DNA of 50,073 bases from Nannocystis pusilla (GTDB lineage: Bacteria > Myxococcota_A > Polyangia > Nannocystales > Nannocystaceae): assembly GCF_020073745.1 (NCBI RefSeq), contig NZ_JAIRAU010000047.1:413990-464062 (forward strand). Direction: 5' to 3'. Positions 29,430-40,007 of this stretch are shown here, piece after piece; position 1 is the stretch's first letter, and every line of letters starts with the position of its first letter. Position numbers and translations under genes: made by a program. The notes below the pieces were generated by a model. That model did not search any database. It saw nothing but the letters and a program-made list of their open reading frames with translations, and was not told the origin of the DNA.

Positions 29430-32425
29430 GGCCCCTCCTCCACGGTGAAGAAGCGCAGCACGACCGCCTTCTGCCAGCCGCGCTCGGGTTCGACGGCGAT
29501 CGAGCCGTCGTAGCGCGACAAGAGGTCGGCGGTGATGCCCATGCCGCGCTCGACGTAACGGCCGCGCAACATCTCGTTGCTGAGCTGCTCGGTCGACTTG
29601 TCCTTGATCCGGATCGCCAGCGTCGACAGGCCGGTGATCTCGTCCATCTCGGTGACGAGGTCGATGCCGAGCTCGATCGGCTTGGGCCCGTAGAGGACGC
29701 TCGACTGCAGCGAGTTGCGCAGCACGTTGGTGACGATGTCCTCGAGGTCGGTGTGGAACACCCGGATCTTGGCGCCGTCGCCGGCGATCTGCGGCTCGGC
29801 GATCTGGACCCTGGCGAACTGCGGCTCGGCGACGACCCCGGCGAAGATCTCCTTGATGGTGGCCGGGTCGACGGTGACGATGCACAGCGAGCGGATGACG
29901 CCGCTCAGCTCCTCGAAGGCCTTGCGCCCGAGGACGTGACCGCTGCGGCTGAGCCTCCGCGCCCACTCGAGCTTGAGCGCGTGGCGCTCGCGGCCCGGAG
30001 CGCGCTGCAGCACCTCGAGGCCGCGCAGATCCTCGAACGCGGCGATCATGGCGCTGAAGATCGGGTCCTTGCGGTAGAGGTTGAGGTTGATGTTGTGGCT
30101 GCGGCCGACCTTCTGCAGCTCGTCGACGTAGCCGAGGAAGCGGCCGTGGATCCCGCGCTCGCGCAGGGACACGCGGCCGGGGGTCGGCGAGGCCTCGCCG
30201 CGGTCGCGCGGGGCGCCGAACAGCCGCGCGGCGACGACGGCGGCCCGCGCCTCGGCGTCGGGCTCGTCCATCTCGAGCGCGCGGCCGACGTCGGACACGA
30301 AGGCGGTGTTGTGCTTGAGGATCTCGTGGCGGATGAGGCTCAAGATCCGCGCGACCTCGGGGAAGCTCTTCGGCGCCCGCTCGAGCAGCTGCGCCAGCGA
30401 GGCGCCGCGCAGGCGCCGGTAGACCTGCCACGCCGGGATCGCCACCAGCAGCAGCGCGAGCGCGCCGGCGCCGAGGTAGATCCGCAGGAAGATCGCGTCC
30501 ATGCGATCGCGCAGGCGGTGCGCGGCGTCCCAGTGCAGGTTGTACTCGTCGGCCTCGCGCAGGAACTGGTCGAGCTGCTCGGAGGCCTCGATCAGGTGGA
30601 AGTCGTCCCACAACCGCTTGGCCAGGCGAAACCGTGCGGTGGCCGAGCCGAGCTCGGCGGCGCGGCGCAGGTGCAGCGTCGACTGGGCCGGCAGGTCGCG
30701 CTCGAGCAGGATGCCGAGGCGCTCGTGGACCTCCATCTGCTCCTCGGCGAGCTGGAGGCTCTGCTCCCAGAACTGGCGCGCGTCGCCGGTGCGGCCCTGG
30801 GCGTACACGACCTTGGCGAGCTCGTTGTAGACGACCGGCTCGCTGCGGAACCGCTCGCGCGCGCGCTGGAGGATCTTCTCGGCCTGGTTGAGGTCGCCTT
30901 CCTCGGAGACGCGCAGGTAGGCCTCGTTGATCATGCGCTGCAGCACCGGATCGAGGCGCTGCAGGTTGTCGGGCGGCTCGTTGAGGTAGAGCGGCTCCTC
31001 GGGGCTGACCTCCTGCGTGAGGTCCTTGAGCGCGCGCTCCGCCTGCGGGCGATCGGGGTCGTCGTCGGGCGCGACCCGCAGGAACCGCTCGTAGTGGCGA
31101 CGCGCGGCGTCGCGGTTGGTGCGGGCGTTGAGCTCGCCGAGCAGGATGTGCAGGTGGTGCAGGTCGGGCCGCAGCAGCAGCGCCTTCTCGAGGTGCTCGA
31201 TGGCCCGCCCGTCCTCGGCGCCGGCGAACTGCTTCTTGTAGACGAGGCCGAGGGCCATGTGCGCCTCGTAGTCGAAGCGATCCATGCGCACGGCCAGCTT
31301 GAGCTGATCGACGGCCTTGGGGATCCGGCCCTTGCGGGCGTAGATGACGCCGAGGGTGTAGTGCGCCTTGGGGTACCACGGCGAGTTCTCGATCGCGGCC
31401 AGCAGGTCGCGCTCGGCGGCGTCGAGGTCGCCGGCCCGGACCGAGGCGAGCCCGCGGCGGTAGCTCTGCTCCGCCATCTCGCTCGGCCGCCCGCCCTGCT
31501 CCTTCTCGAGCTTGTTGAGCTCGACCTGGAGGCGCAGGTCGTCGACCTGCTCCTTGGCCCGCTTGGCCAGCGGCGTGCCCGGGTAGGCGGCGCTGAGCTC
31601 CTCGTTGACGGCGATCGCGGCCTCGAGGTCGTAGTTCTCGAGCAGCAGGTCGGCCTGCAGCCGCAGCGCGTCGGCCCCCGGCTTGCGCCCGGCGGTGACG
31701 CACTCGCGGCGGTAGAGCTCGAGCTGCTTGAGCGCCGCCTCGCGCTGGCTGTCGCGCTCGCGGGTCGACGTCGCCTCGCCGGCCTGACGGTTGAGCAAGG
31801 AGGCGACGGTGTAGCGGATCTCCGGCGGCCGGCCCTCGGTGCGCGGGTCCTGCTCGGCCAGCTCGAGCGCGAGGCTCAGGCGCTCGTCGTCGTAGCGCTC
31901 CTCGCAGCGGCCCATCCAGTCGACCAGCGTGCGCCGCTCGGCCAGCCACAGGCCGCGCGGATCGTAGGTGCGCAGCAGCTTGAGGTCGTCGATCGCGCGC
32001 CGCGGGCAGGTGTTCTCCTTGGCCCGGCGCGCCCGCAGGTAAGCCCGCCCGCGCAGCGCCCCGGGGTCGCCGGGCTGGAGCTTGAGGGCGTTGTTGTACT
32101 CGCGCAGCGCGTCGTCGAGCCGGTTCTCGCGCTCGAACCGGGCGGCCCGGCTCATACTGACGTCGAACTGCTCCATCCGCTGCTCGGGCGTGAGCCCCCC
32201 GGGCTCCTCGAACGTGTCGTCCTCCGGCGGCAGCGGCAGCTCGCCCAGCGGATCGATGACCGGCTTGACGCCGCCCTCGTCGGCCTTGCCCGACTTCTTG
32301 CCGCCCTTGGCCGCGCTCGGGCCTGCCGCGGCCCCGGCCGGCAGTGGGTTGGCCAAAAGGACATGTGCGAACAGCCATGTCCCAATAAACCTTGCCCATT
32401 GGGCATGTCCTCTTCGCCAGGTCAC
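29426..32425 (-). CDS. TPR-domain atypical histidine kinase
   Basis: This 999-residue protein has an N-terminal signal sequence, a charged linker, a long TPR-rich periplasmic region (about 75-630, for example LDDALREYNNALKLQPGDPGAL and YPKAHYTLGVIYARKGRIPKAV), one membrane helix (about 646-667) and a cytoplasmic kinase part. A candidate phospho-His lies in LSLIRHEILKHN (about 697-705), not the usual HE.RTPL. The HATPase has DLEDIVTNVLRNSL and RGMGITADLLSRY. GTG 32425 is the likely start, with GAGG upstream. Its first 20 or so codons are made of a five-unit 14-bp palindromic array. It lies between a sigma-54 activator and a receiver in one operon. Confidence 0.8.
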   Translation of the reverse strand: MTWRRGHAQWARFIGTWLFAHVLLANPLPAGAAAGPSAAKGGKKSGKADEGGVKPVIDPLGELPLPPEDDTFEEPGGLTPEQRMEQFDVSMSRAARFERENRLDDALREYNNALKLQPGDPGALRGRAYLRARRAKENTCPRRAIDDLKLLRTYDPRGLWLAERRTLVDWMGRCEERYDDERLSLALELAEQDPRTEGRPPEIRYTVASLLNRQAGEATSTRERDSQREAALKQLELYRRECVTAGRKPGADALRLQADLLLENYDLEAAIAVNEELSAAYPGTPLAKRAKEQVDDLRLQVELNKLEKEQGGRPSEMAEQSYRRGLASVRAGDLDAAERDLLAAIENSPWYPKAHYTLGVIYARKGRIPKAVDQLKLAVRMDRFDYEAHMALGLVYKKQFAGAEDGRAIEHLEKALLLRPDLHHLHILLGELNARTNRDAARRHYERFLRVAPDDDPDRPQAERALKDLTQEVSPEEPLYLNEPPDNLQRLDPVLQRMINEAYLRVSEEGDLNQAEKILQRARERFRSEPVVYNELAKVVYAQGRTGDARQFWEQSLQLAEEQMEVHERLGILLERDLPAQSTLHLRRAAELGSATARFRLAKRLWDDFHLIEASEQLDQFLREADEYNLHWDAAHRLRDRMDAIFLRIYLGAGALALLLVAIPAWQVYRRLRGASLAQLLERAPKSFPEVARILSLIRHEILKHNTAFVSDVGRALEMDEPDAEARAAVVAARLFGAPRDRGEASPTPGRVSLRERGIHGRFLGYVDELQKVGRSHNINLNLYRKDPIFSAMIAAFEDLRGLEVLQRAPGRERHALKLEWARRLSRSGHVLGRKAFEELSGVIRSLCIVTVDPATIKEIFAGVVAEPQFARVQIAEPQIAGDGAKIRVFHTDLEDIVTNVLRNSLQSSVLYGPKPIELGIDLVTEMDEITGLSTLAIRIKDKSTEQLSNEMLRGRYVERGMGITADLLSRYDGSIAVEPERGWQKAVVLRFFTVEEGP
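32358..32424. repeat. Five-unit 14-bp array encoding a signal peptide
   Basis: Units begin at 32362 (CATG), 32376 (CATG), 32390 (CCTT), 32404 (CATG) and 32418 (CAGG), exactly 14 bp apart. It lies about 63 nt after the stop of the sigma-54 activator and is read as the N-terminus of the TPR kinase on the minus strand. Confidence 0.8.
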
Positions 32426-32486
32426 CGGGACCTCGGACGGAGCAGCAGGACGCAGGTGGAGCGGGGCATGGCGGGGTCCGGGGCGC

Positions 32487-34190
<1,704 letters not shown>

Positions 34191-34193
34191 GAC

Positions 34194-34625
34194 TCACCCG
34201 CGTGAGAGGCTTTGAGACTGCAGGCGGCGGTGCAGCTGTTGCAGCGCGGCGCGGATCGTCCGCTGCGCGGCGCGGATCTGCGGGCGCGCGCCGGCGATGG
34301 CGTCGCGGTCGCCGCGGACGAGCGCGGGGCCGTGCGCGCGCAGGACGTCGACGGCCGCCTCGACGTCGACGAGCTCCGGCGCGGGCAGCGGCCGCGGCCA
34401 CCCGGCGGCGAACCGCGACCACAGGTCCCAGGCGGTCTCGACGGTGCCGTCGGCGCCGCTGCGGGTGCGCAGGATGTCCCGGCGCAGCGCCTCGACCAAC
34501 TCGTCGCGCACGGGACCGTGCCAGTGGTCGTCGCCGAGGTTGGCGGACATCCAGGCGACGTACTTGCCGAGGTCGTGCTTGAGCGCGGCGACCTGTTCGG
34601 GGAAGTCGGCGACCGCGAATGCCAT
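34194..34625 (-). CDS. Uncharacterised small helical protein in the signalling operon
   Basis: This 143-residue protein has no signal peptide or membrane segment. It is mostly helical by composition, with a His-Asp dyad in LKHDLGKYVAWM (about residues 15-26) and two Trp-rich stretches. I do not recognise the family. The HD-like dyad recalls a phosphotransfer or HD-type helix, but nothing confirms it. Its start is 24 nt from the stop of the winged-helix gene, and its stop lies 3 nt from the start of the activator, so it is almost certainly cotranscribed with both. Confidence 0.7.
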   Translation of the reverse strand: MAFAVADFPEQVAALKHDLGKYVAWMSANLGDDHWHGPVRDELVEALRRDILRTRSGADGTVETAWDLWSRFAAGWPRPLPAPELVDVEAAVDVLRAHGPALVRGDRDAIAGARPQIRAAQRTIRAALQQLHRRLQSQSLSRG

Positions 34626-34649
34626 GGCGTGCCGGCGCCCTCCCGGGGG

Positions 34650-35123
34650 TCAGGTCCCCGCGGGCTTGTGGTAGCGGGTGGCGCGGGCGCGCCCGCTGCT
34701 GTCGATCTTGCCCATCTTCTTCATCCACGCGAGGTAGCCGCGCAGCTCGGCGATGTCGCAGTCGATGCGCTTGGCGAGCTGGCCGATGGTGAGCGGCTCG
34801 TCCTCGATGGCGGTGAGGATCTGCTTGTAGACCTGGACCTCGCGCGCCTCACCGGCGCCGTTGGCCGCGCCCTCGCCCTCGCTCGCCGGTGCCGCCGCGC
34901 TCGCCGCCGGGCGGGCGGCCCGCGCGGGGACCAGCGCGCCGAGAGCCTCGCGCAGCTCGCTGATGCTGAGCTGGCGGATCGAGGCGCCGGCCTCGCTGCT
35001 GAGGAGCTCACTGAGCTTGGTGGTGGCCGGCATCCGCGCCACCGTGTTGATCGCGGCCTTGCGCAGCAGCGTGGCCCGATTCTGTCGGAGCGCAGATTCG
35101 AAGAGCTGAGCGATCTCTGTCAT
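34650..35123 (-). CDS. Winged-helix domain protein heading the signalling operon
   Basis: This protein of about 157 residues has an N-terminal helical part (MTEIAQLFESALRQNRATLLRKAAI), an Ala/Pro-rich linker, and a C-terminal winged-helix-like domain (VYKQILTAIEDEPLTIGQLAKRIDCDIAELRGYLAWMKKMGKI). The winged helix suggests DNA binding; the family is not one I can name. I chose the ATG at 35123 because upstream codons are not protein-like. It is the first gene of the run ending at 28962. Confidence 0.7.
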   Translation of the reverse strand: MTEIAQLFESALRQNRATLLRKAAINTVARMPATTKLSELLSSEAGASIRQLSISELREALGALVPARAARPAASAAAPASEGEGAANGAGEAREVQVYKQILTAIEDEPLTIGQLAKRIDCDIAELRGYLAWMKKMGKIDSSGRARATRYHKPAGT

Positions 35124-35235
35124 GGAAGTCCACCACGTCCCGCGGGGCCACAGCGACACACACGTGACGGGGGAGACGTAGCGGCAATCAGGCGCAAAAG
35201 CAAGGGGCCGGCGCACCCCGCGGGCTCGCCGGCCT

Positions 35236-35964
35236 TCAGCCCTCGCAGGTGAGGAACCCGAGATCCAGCAGATCCTGGGAGCCGCAGGCGGCACAGCAGT
35301 TCTCGCATTCGCCGGTGCCGTCGAGGTTGAAGCCCCAGGTGACGTCACCGGACGCGCCGGCGAAGCAGATCCATTCGCCCTCGAAGCACTGAATGATCTG
35401 GTAGACGTCGACGCCGCGGCCGGCGGTGCGGAACGTGGAATCGATGCTGGGCCAGGTCCAGTCGCGGTCCTGCGCGAACAGCCGCCACTCGATGTCGAGG
35501 CCGTCGTCGCAGTCGTCGGTCAGCAGCCACTCCTGGAAGACGGGCGGCGAGCAGACCGCGAGGGCCTCGTCGGCGGCGTTGGGACAGTCGTTGGCCTTGT
35601 CGCACAGCCGCTCGGTCGGCATGCAGCCGGCGTTCTCGCCGCAGACGTATACGTGGTCGAGCTCGCAGTAGCACTCGCCCTCGGAGCAGTAGGCGTTCTG
35701 CCCGCAGTCCTTGGCGCACTCCTCGTCGACGGCGGGCGTGGCGTCCTGACAGCCGGTGTACGGGTTACCCTCGTAGCCCGGGTCGCAGAAGCACTTGCCG
35801 TCGCCGCAGCTGGCATGGTTGCCGCACGCGACCTCCTGGCAGGTCTTGTAGTCGTCGGGCTCGCCGTAGAGCACGCACCCGCCGGCGACGGCTGCGGTGA
35901 ACAGCCCGGCGAACAGGGGGAGCGAACGAAGGGCGGTGCGGAGGGACGAGAGCGTGCGCTGCAT
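35236..35964 (-). CDS. Lipoprotein with EGF-like and LDL-receptor-A-like Cys repeats
   Basis: This 242-residue protein has a lipoprotein signal (AAVAGGC). Two EGF-like modules follow (CGNHASCGDGKCFCDPGYEG and CGQNAYCSEGECYCE), then an LDL-receptor class-A-like segment (RLCDKANDCPNAADEALAVC), and a C-terminal region with a CENCCAACGSQ cluster. About 27 Cys imply many disulfides or metal sites outside the cytoplasm. Eukaryotic-like adhesive modules are common in myxobacterial surface proteins. It lies upstream of the signalling operon in the same direction, 112 nt away. Confidence 0.75.
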   Translation of the reverse strand: MQRTLSSLRTALRSLPLFAGLFTAAVAGGCVLYGEPDDYKTCQEVACGNHASCGDGKCFCDPGYEGNPYTGCQDATPAVDEECAKDCGQNAYCSEGECYCELDHVYVCGENAGCMPTERLCDKANDCPNAADEALAVCSPPVFQEWLLTDDCDDGLDIEWRLFAQDRDWTWPSIDSTFRTAGRGVDVYQIIQCFEGEWICFAGASGDVTWGFNLDGTGECENCCAACGSQDLLDLGFLTCEG

Positions 35965-36160
35965 GGCGATGACCCGAGCCGGCGCCGCGTGAGCCGCGAG
36001 CCGCGCCTACCGCAAGGTTGCGCGAGCGGCAGGGTCGACGCAATGGGGACCGCACCGACGCGGCCGGGCGGGCGCGAACACCGGCGCGCAAAGCGATGAG
36101 CGGGGGCCCCGGACGTCACGGGCTTGACGGCCGCGCGCGCCCGAGGTCAGCCTCGCCGGC
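35965..36160. promoter_or_regulatory. Divergent promoter region of the EGF lipoprotein and bioA
   Basis: A 196-nt gap between two divergent genes. It must contain both promoters. I see no recognisable operator and no palindromic array here. Confidence 0.4.
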
Positions 36161-37492
36161 GTGGCGAGGCTCATCGACCGCGATCGCGCGCACGTCTGGC
36201 ACCCGGCGACCCACTTCGCCGATCTCGACCGCCTGCCGCCGATCGCGGTCGAGCGGGCGCGCGGATGCTGGCTCTACGACACCGAGGGGCGGGCGATCCT
36301 CGATGCCATCGCCTCCTGGTGGACCTGCGTGCACGGACACGGCCACCCGGCGATCGTCGCCGCGGTCCGCGAACAGGTCGAGCGCCTCGACCACGTGATG
36401 TTCGCCGGCTTCACCCACGAGCCCGCGGTCGCCCTGGCCGAGGCGCTCGTGGCCGCGGCGCCGCCCGGCTACGAGCGGGTGTTCTACGCCGACTGCGGCT
36501 CGGCGGCCGTCGAGGTCGCGCTCAAGCTCAGCTTCCAGGCCCGACAACAGCGCGGCGAGCCCAACCGCCGCCGGTTCGCCACCCTGCGCAACGGCTATCA
36601 TGGCGAGACCCTCGGAGCGCTGGCCCTGTGCGGCGCCAGCGCCTACCGCGACACGTTCGCGCCGCTGCTGTTCTCGCCGCTCGAGCTGCCGGCGCCGAGC
36701 TTCCGCCACCACGAGCACGCCGACCTGGCGTCCGACCTCGGCAGCGACGCGCCGGAGACCGCGGCCGCGATCGCGCTGCTCGAGGCCCACGCGCACGAGC
36801 TGACGGCGGTGGTGATCGAGCCGCTGGTGCAGTGCGCCGGGCGGATGACGATGACCGGGGCGGGCTTCTACCGCGAGCTGGCGCGCGCGGCCCAGCGGCT
36901 CGGGATCCACGTCATCGCCGACGAGATCGCGGTCGGCTTCGGGCGCACCGGTCACATGTTCGCAAGTACATGGTCCGAAGTTCAGCCCGACCTGCTGTGC
37001 CTCAGCAAGGGCTTGGCGGGCGTCCTGCCGCTGGCGGCGGTGCTGCTGCGCGCGGGCTTCGACGTCGACTTCCGCGGCGCGCCGACCCGCAGCTTCCTGC
37101 ACAGCCACACGTTCACGGCCAACCCGATCGCCTGCGCGGCGGCGATCGCCGGGCTCGAGCTGTTCCGCGCGACCGACCTGCTGGCGCGCCTGCCGGGGCG
37201 CATCGAGGCGATCGCGGCGCGGCGGCGGGCGGTCGCCGAAGCGTGCCCGGCGGTGGTGGCTCACCGCCAGGCCGGGATGATCGCGGCGCTCGAGGTGGTC
37301 CCCGGCGGCGGCAGCACGGCGGCCCGCGACGGCCGGATCGGGCTGCTGCTGCGCGAGGCCGCGCTGGCCCACGGCGTGCTCCTGCGGCCGCTGCACGACA
37401 CGATCTACTGGCTCCCGCCGCTGGTGATCGACGACGACGAGCTCGACCGCCTGGCCGACGCGACCATCGCGGCCATCCGCGCGGTGCTGTAG
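36161..37492 (+). CDS. bioA: Adenosylmethionine-8-amino-7-oxononanoate aminotransferase
   Basis: This 443-residue class III PLP enzyme makes 7,8-diaminononanoate in biotin synthesis. It shows DRDRAHVWHPATHF and SWWTCVHGHGHP (typical of BioA), YADCGSAAVEVALK, NGYHGETLG, VIADEIAVGFGRTG and the PLP lysine in CLSKGLAGVLP. The start is the GTG at 36161. A three-unit palindromic array (36955-36988) inserts a rare-codon island (GCA AGT ACA TGG TCC GAA GTT) right after GFGRTG. No other biotin genes are near. Confidence 0.92.
   Translation: MARLIDRDRAHVWHPATHFADLDRLPPIAVERARGCWLYDTEGRAILDAIASWWTCVHGHGHPAIVAAVREQVERLDHVMFAGFTHEPAVALAEALVAAAPPGYERVFYADCGSAAVEVALKLSFQARQQRGEPNRRRFATLRNGYHGETLGALALCGASAYRDTFAPLLFSPLELPAPSFRHHEHADLASDLGSDAPETAAAIALLEAHAHELTAVVIEPLVQCAGRMTMTGAGFYRELARAAQRLGIHVIADEIAVGFGRTGHMFASTWSEVQPDLLCLSKGLAGVLPLAAVLLRAGFDVDFRGAPTRSFLHSHTFTANPIACAAAIAGLELFRATDLLARLPGRIEAIAARRRAVAEACPAVVAHRQAGMIAALEVVPGGGSTAARDGRIGLLLREAALAHGVLLRPLHDTIYWLPPLVIDDDELDRLADATIAAIRAVL
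36953..36988. repeat. Intragenic 14-bp array, 3 units (bioA)
   Basis: CATG at 36955, CATG at 36969 and CAG at 36983 are exactly 14 bp apart and encode the segment around HMFASTWSEVQP. Confidence 0.65.
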
Positions 37493-37562
37493 TGCCGCTG
37501 GCGTGAGTCGAAGTGCCGCGGTCGCGGCGCTGATGACCGCGGTTGCAGGTATGCTCGCGACG

Positions 37563-38846
37563 ATGCGTGCTCGCGCACTCGTCGGCGCGGCGCTGCTCGC
37601 CGCCTGCAGCTCGGTGACCCCACCCGGGCTCGTGCTCGACGTCGGCCGCACGTGCGAGGACATCGCCCTGGCGATCGCCGACCCCGACGTGCTGCCGGGC
37701 TGGAAGATCCACGCCGCGGCGCTGGCGCGCAGCGACGAGGATCCGGCCTGGTACCTGGCGAGCGACAACCCCGACGAGCTGGCGCTGCGACGTGTCCCCG
37801 AGGACATGCCCGGCGTCGACCTGTCGGCGCTCGGCGGGCCGCACGAGTTCACGCTCACGCGCGGGCCGATCGAGGGCCAGGTGTGGCTGACGCTCGACCG
37901 CGAGGACGAGGCGCGGCTGTGGCGAGTCGACGAGGCGGGCGAGACGATGCTCGCGGGGCCGCAGCTCACGGGCTTCCCCGCGGACACGTCGACGGGGTGG
38001 ATCCGCCGCCTGGTGTTCCTCGGCCAGAGCCCGCACCTGATCGCGCTGCCGCGGACGACGCGGGTCGGCGAGGTGCCGGTGCACATGGCGGCGGTGAGCC
38101 CGGAGCTCGCGCTCGGCGAGCGCTGGACGTTGACGGCGGAGGTCAGCTGCGCGCCGCTGAGCGAGCTGAACTGCCCGCTGCTCTGGGAGGACCTGCGGAC
38201 GCTGACCGTGCTCGACGTCGCCGAGCCCGGCAGCGTCGCCGGGGCGGCGCTGCTGGTGTCGATCGCCTCGCTCGGCGAGCAGCCGGATCCGCAGATGCCG
38301 CCGATGTTCCAGACGCACATCATCAGCTTGACCGTCCAGCGCGATCCCTCGGCCGAGCGCCCGCTGCTGACGCGCCGCGATCACGTCGCGTGGTCGACCG
38401 ACGGCCCGGTGCTGCCGTCGCCGGCCCAGATCGCCGCCGACCCGCTCGGGATCTACGTGCTCGCGGGCCTCGTCCCCGCCCCCGACAGCTCGGGCGCCAA
38501 CGCGACCACGGCCGACTACCTGTTCCGCGCCGACGTGCTCGGAGCCGGCACGTCCGGGGACAGCGGCGTGATCGCGCTGCTGGGCAAGGACCTGCGCTCG
38601 CACCTGCTGCAGCTCGGCAGCCGGGTGGCGATCGGTCAGCGGACGGGCGACTGGTGGCACGTCGCGCCGATCGAGGGCGTGACGATCGAGGAGGGCATCG
38701 TCGGCAGCCTCGAGGTCGGCGACCGCGTGACGCTGCTCCGCGCCGGGCGCGGGCAGGTCGTCGTGGTCGGCGACGCGAAGCCGAGCCGGCGCGTCCGGAT
38801 CGCCTGCGCGGACCCCGACGACGGCTCAGAGACCGGAGGTCTTTGA
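37563..38846 (+). CDS. Lipoprotein of unknown function
   Basis: This protein of about 427 residues starts at ATG 37563 with a lipoprotein signal (GAALLAACSS). The rest is beta-rich, with one Cys near residue 30 and a few others. No catalytic motif is recognisable. The C-terminal segment (VIALLGKDLRSHLLQLG..., then GDRVTLLRAGRGQVVVV) resembles a small beta domain. It lies 70 nt after bioA and is convergent with the PA14 lipoprotein; a three-unit array fills the entire gap between the two stops. Palindrome CGTG 37791 / CATG 37805 lies inside. Confidence 0.7.
   Translation: MRARALVGAALLAACSSVTPPGLVLDVGRTCEDIALAIADPDVLPGWKIHAAALARSDEDPAWYLASDNPDELALRRVPEDMPGVDLSALGGPHEFTLTRGPIEGQVWLTLDREDEARLWRVDEAGETMLAGPQLTGFPADTSTGWIRRLVFLGQSPHLIALPRTTRVGEVPVHMAAVSPELALGERWTLTAEVSCAPLSELNCPLLWEDLRTLTVLDVAEPGSVAGAALLVSIASLGEQPDPQMPPMFQTHIISLTVQRDPSAERPLLTRRDHVAWSTDGPVLPSPAQIAADPLGIYVLAGLVPAPDSSGANATTADYLFRADVLGAGTSGDSGVIALLGKDLRSHLLQLGSRVAIGQRTGDWWHVAPIEGVTIEEGIVGSLEVGDRVTLLRAGRGQVVVVGDAKPSRRVRIACADPDDGSETGGL
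37789..37810. repeat. Intragenic palindrome (lipoprotein gene)
   Basis: CGTG at 37791 and CATG at 37805 frame TGTCC-CCGA-GGACA. Confidence 0.6.
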
Positions 38847-38882
38847 GGACATGTCGTCGGGGACCTGTGCGAAGAGACAGCC
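38846..38882. repeat. Three-unit array filling a convergent gap
   Basis: CATG at 38850, CCTG at 38864 and CAG at 38878 are 14 bp apart. They occupy essentially the whole gap between the two stop codons. Confidence 0.8.
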
Positions 38883-39700
38883 TACTTGCGGGCCTTGACG
38901 CGGGCGTCCGCGTCCTCGGGCTTGAACAGGCTCTTGATCGGGATGGCCACCGGCGTGCCGTCCTTGCCCTCGGCCCAGCTCAGGCGCACGGCGATCGGGG
39001 CGGCCGTGTGGAACGAGCGCAGCTCGAGCGTGTACTCGCCGGGGTCGAGGCTGACGGTCTCGCAGACCTCGGCGGCCTCGGTCTTGACGCCGTCGGCGTC
39101 GACGATCAGCGTGTCCTCGATGTAGAGCTGCGAGCCGTCGTCGGTGGCGGTGCACAGCTTGTACTCGCCGGCGGTGAGCACGTTGACCGAGCCGGTGAAG
39201 CGGAGGGCGATCGGCGCGGCGGTGCCCTTCGGCAGGCCGGCGAGCGGCGCGGCGGCCGAGGAGTCGAGGTTCGGGGCGATGAACACCGACTTGGCGGTGA
39301 GGCCGGCGAAGTCGGGCAGCCGCTCGGTGTCGGCGGGGATCGTGAACACCTCGGCGAGGAGGCCGTTCGGGGTGGTGGCGCGACCCGGCTTCGGCTTGGT
39401 GGCCGGCGTCTCCGGCTCTTCGGGCTTCGGCGGCTTGGTGGCGGCGATCCGCTTGACGACCTTGGGACCGACCGTGGCGCCGCGCGTGGTGGTGGAGTCG
39501 CGGGGCTTGACCGCGGGCTCGGCCCCGCCGTCGCTGTTGCTGTCGGTCGGCGTACCGCCGGCACCGCTGCTGGGCGCCCCGACGTCGTAGTCCACCTTGC
39601 CGGCGTCGGGAGATTGGGTGTTCGGCGAGTTCGCCGAAGAAGATGCACAACCAGCGAGCAGCCCGAAGCTCGCAACCAGGATCACGGACGTGCGAAGCAT
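38882..39700 (-). CDS. PA14-domain lipoprotein
   Basis: This 272-residue protein has a lipoprotein signal (FGLLAGCASS), a Ser/Gly/Pro-rich linker with a KPPKPEEPETPATKPKPG stretch (to about residue 110), and a PA14-like beta-barrel domain: LLAEVFTIP, ALRFTGSVNVLTAGEYKLC, DDGSQLYIEDTLIV and PGEYTLELRSFHTAAP. PA14 modules bind carbohydrates on cell surfaces. AGAGGA before the ATG is a good ribosome binding site. Confidence 0.82.
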   Translation of the reverse strand: MLRTSVILVASFGLLAGCASSSANSPNTQSPDAGKVDYDVGAPSSGAGGTPTDSNSDGGAEPAVKPRDSTTTRGATVGPKVVKRIAATKPPKPEEPETPATKPKPGRATTPNGLLAEVFTIPADTERLPDFAGLTAKSVFIAPNLDSSAAAPLAGLPKGTAAPIALRFTGSVNVLTAGEYKLCTATDDGSQLYIEDTLIVDADGVKTEAAEVCETVSLDPGEYTLELRSFHTAAPIAVRLSWAEGKDGTPVAIPIKSLFKPEDADARVKARK

Positions 39701-40007
39701 GAAAATCCTCTGGAGGTCAGAACGTGGCGGCTGTGACGACGCCCTCGGCGCAGGGATTCAGGCGGGCACGGGCCCGCAGGAACGGGGAGTCTGCGCCGTG
39801 CGAGTGTACGGCGACGAATTGATTCGAGGTGGCGAAAACGGCCGGGTCCGTGCGACCCCAGCGCCCCACGCGACCTGTGAGACGCATCACTCCCCTCGCG
39901 CTCGGCCGGGGGCCCCGGGTCGAGTATCCACAGACAGCCATGTCGGGGCCTGAGCCAGCCGGGCGCGACCGCGCCGAGAACCGCGACCTCCGCCGCGGAG
40001 GCGGTCG
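39701..40007. other. Intergenic region upstream of rseP
   Basis: About 307 nt between the divergent PA14 lipoprotein and rseP. No gene is supported. It should hold both promoters; I see no clear operator and no phased array. Confidence 0.45.
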
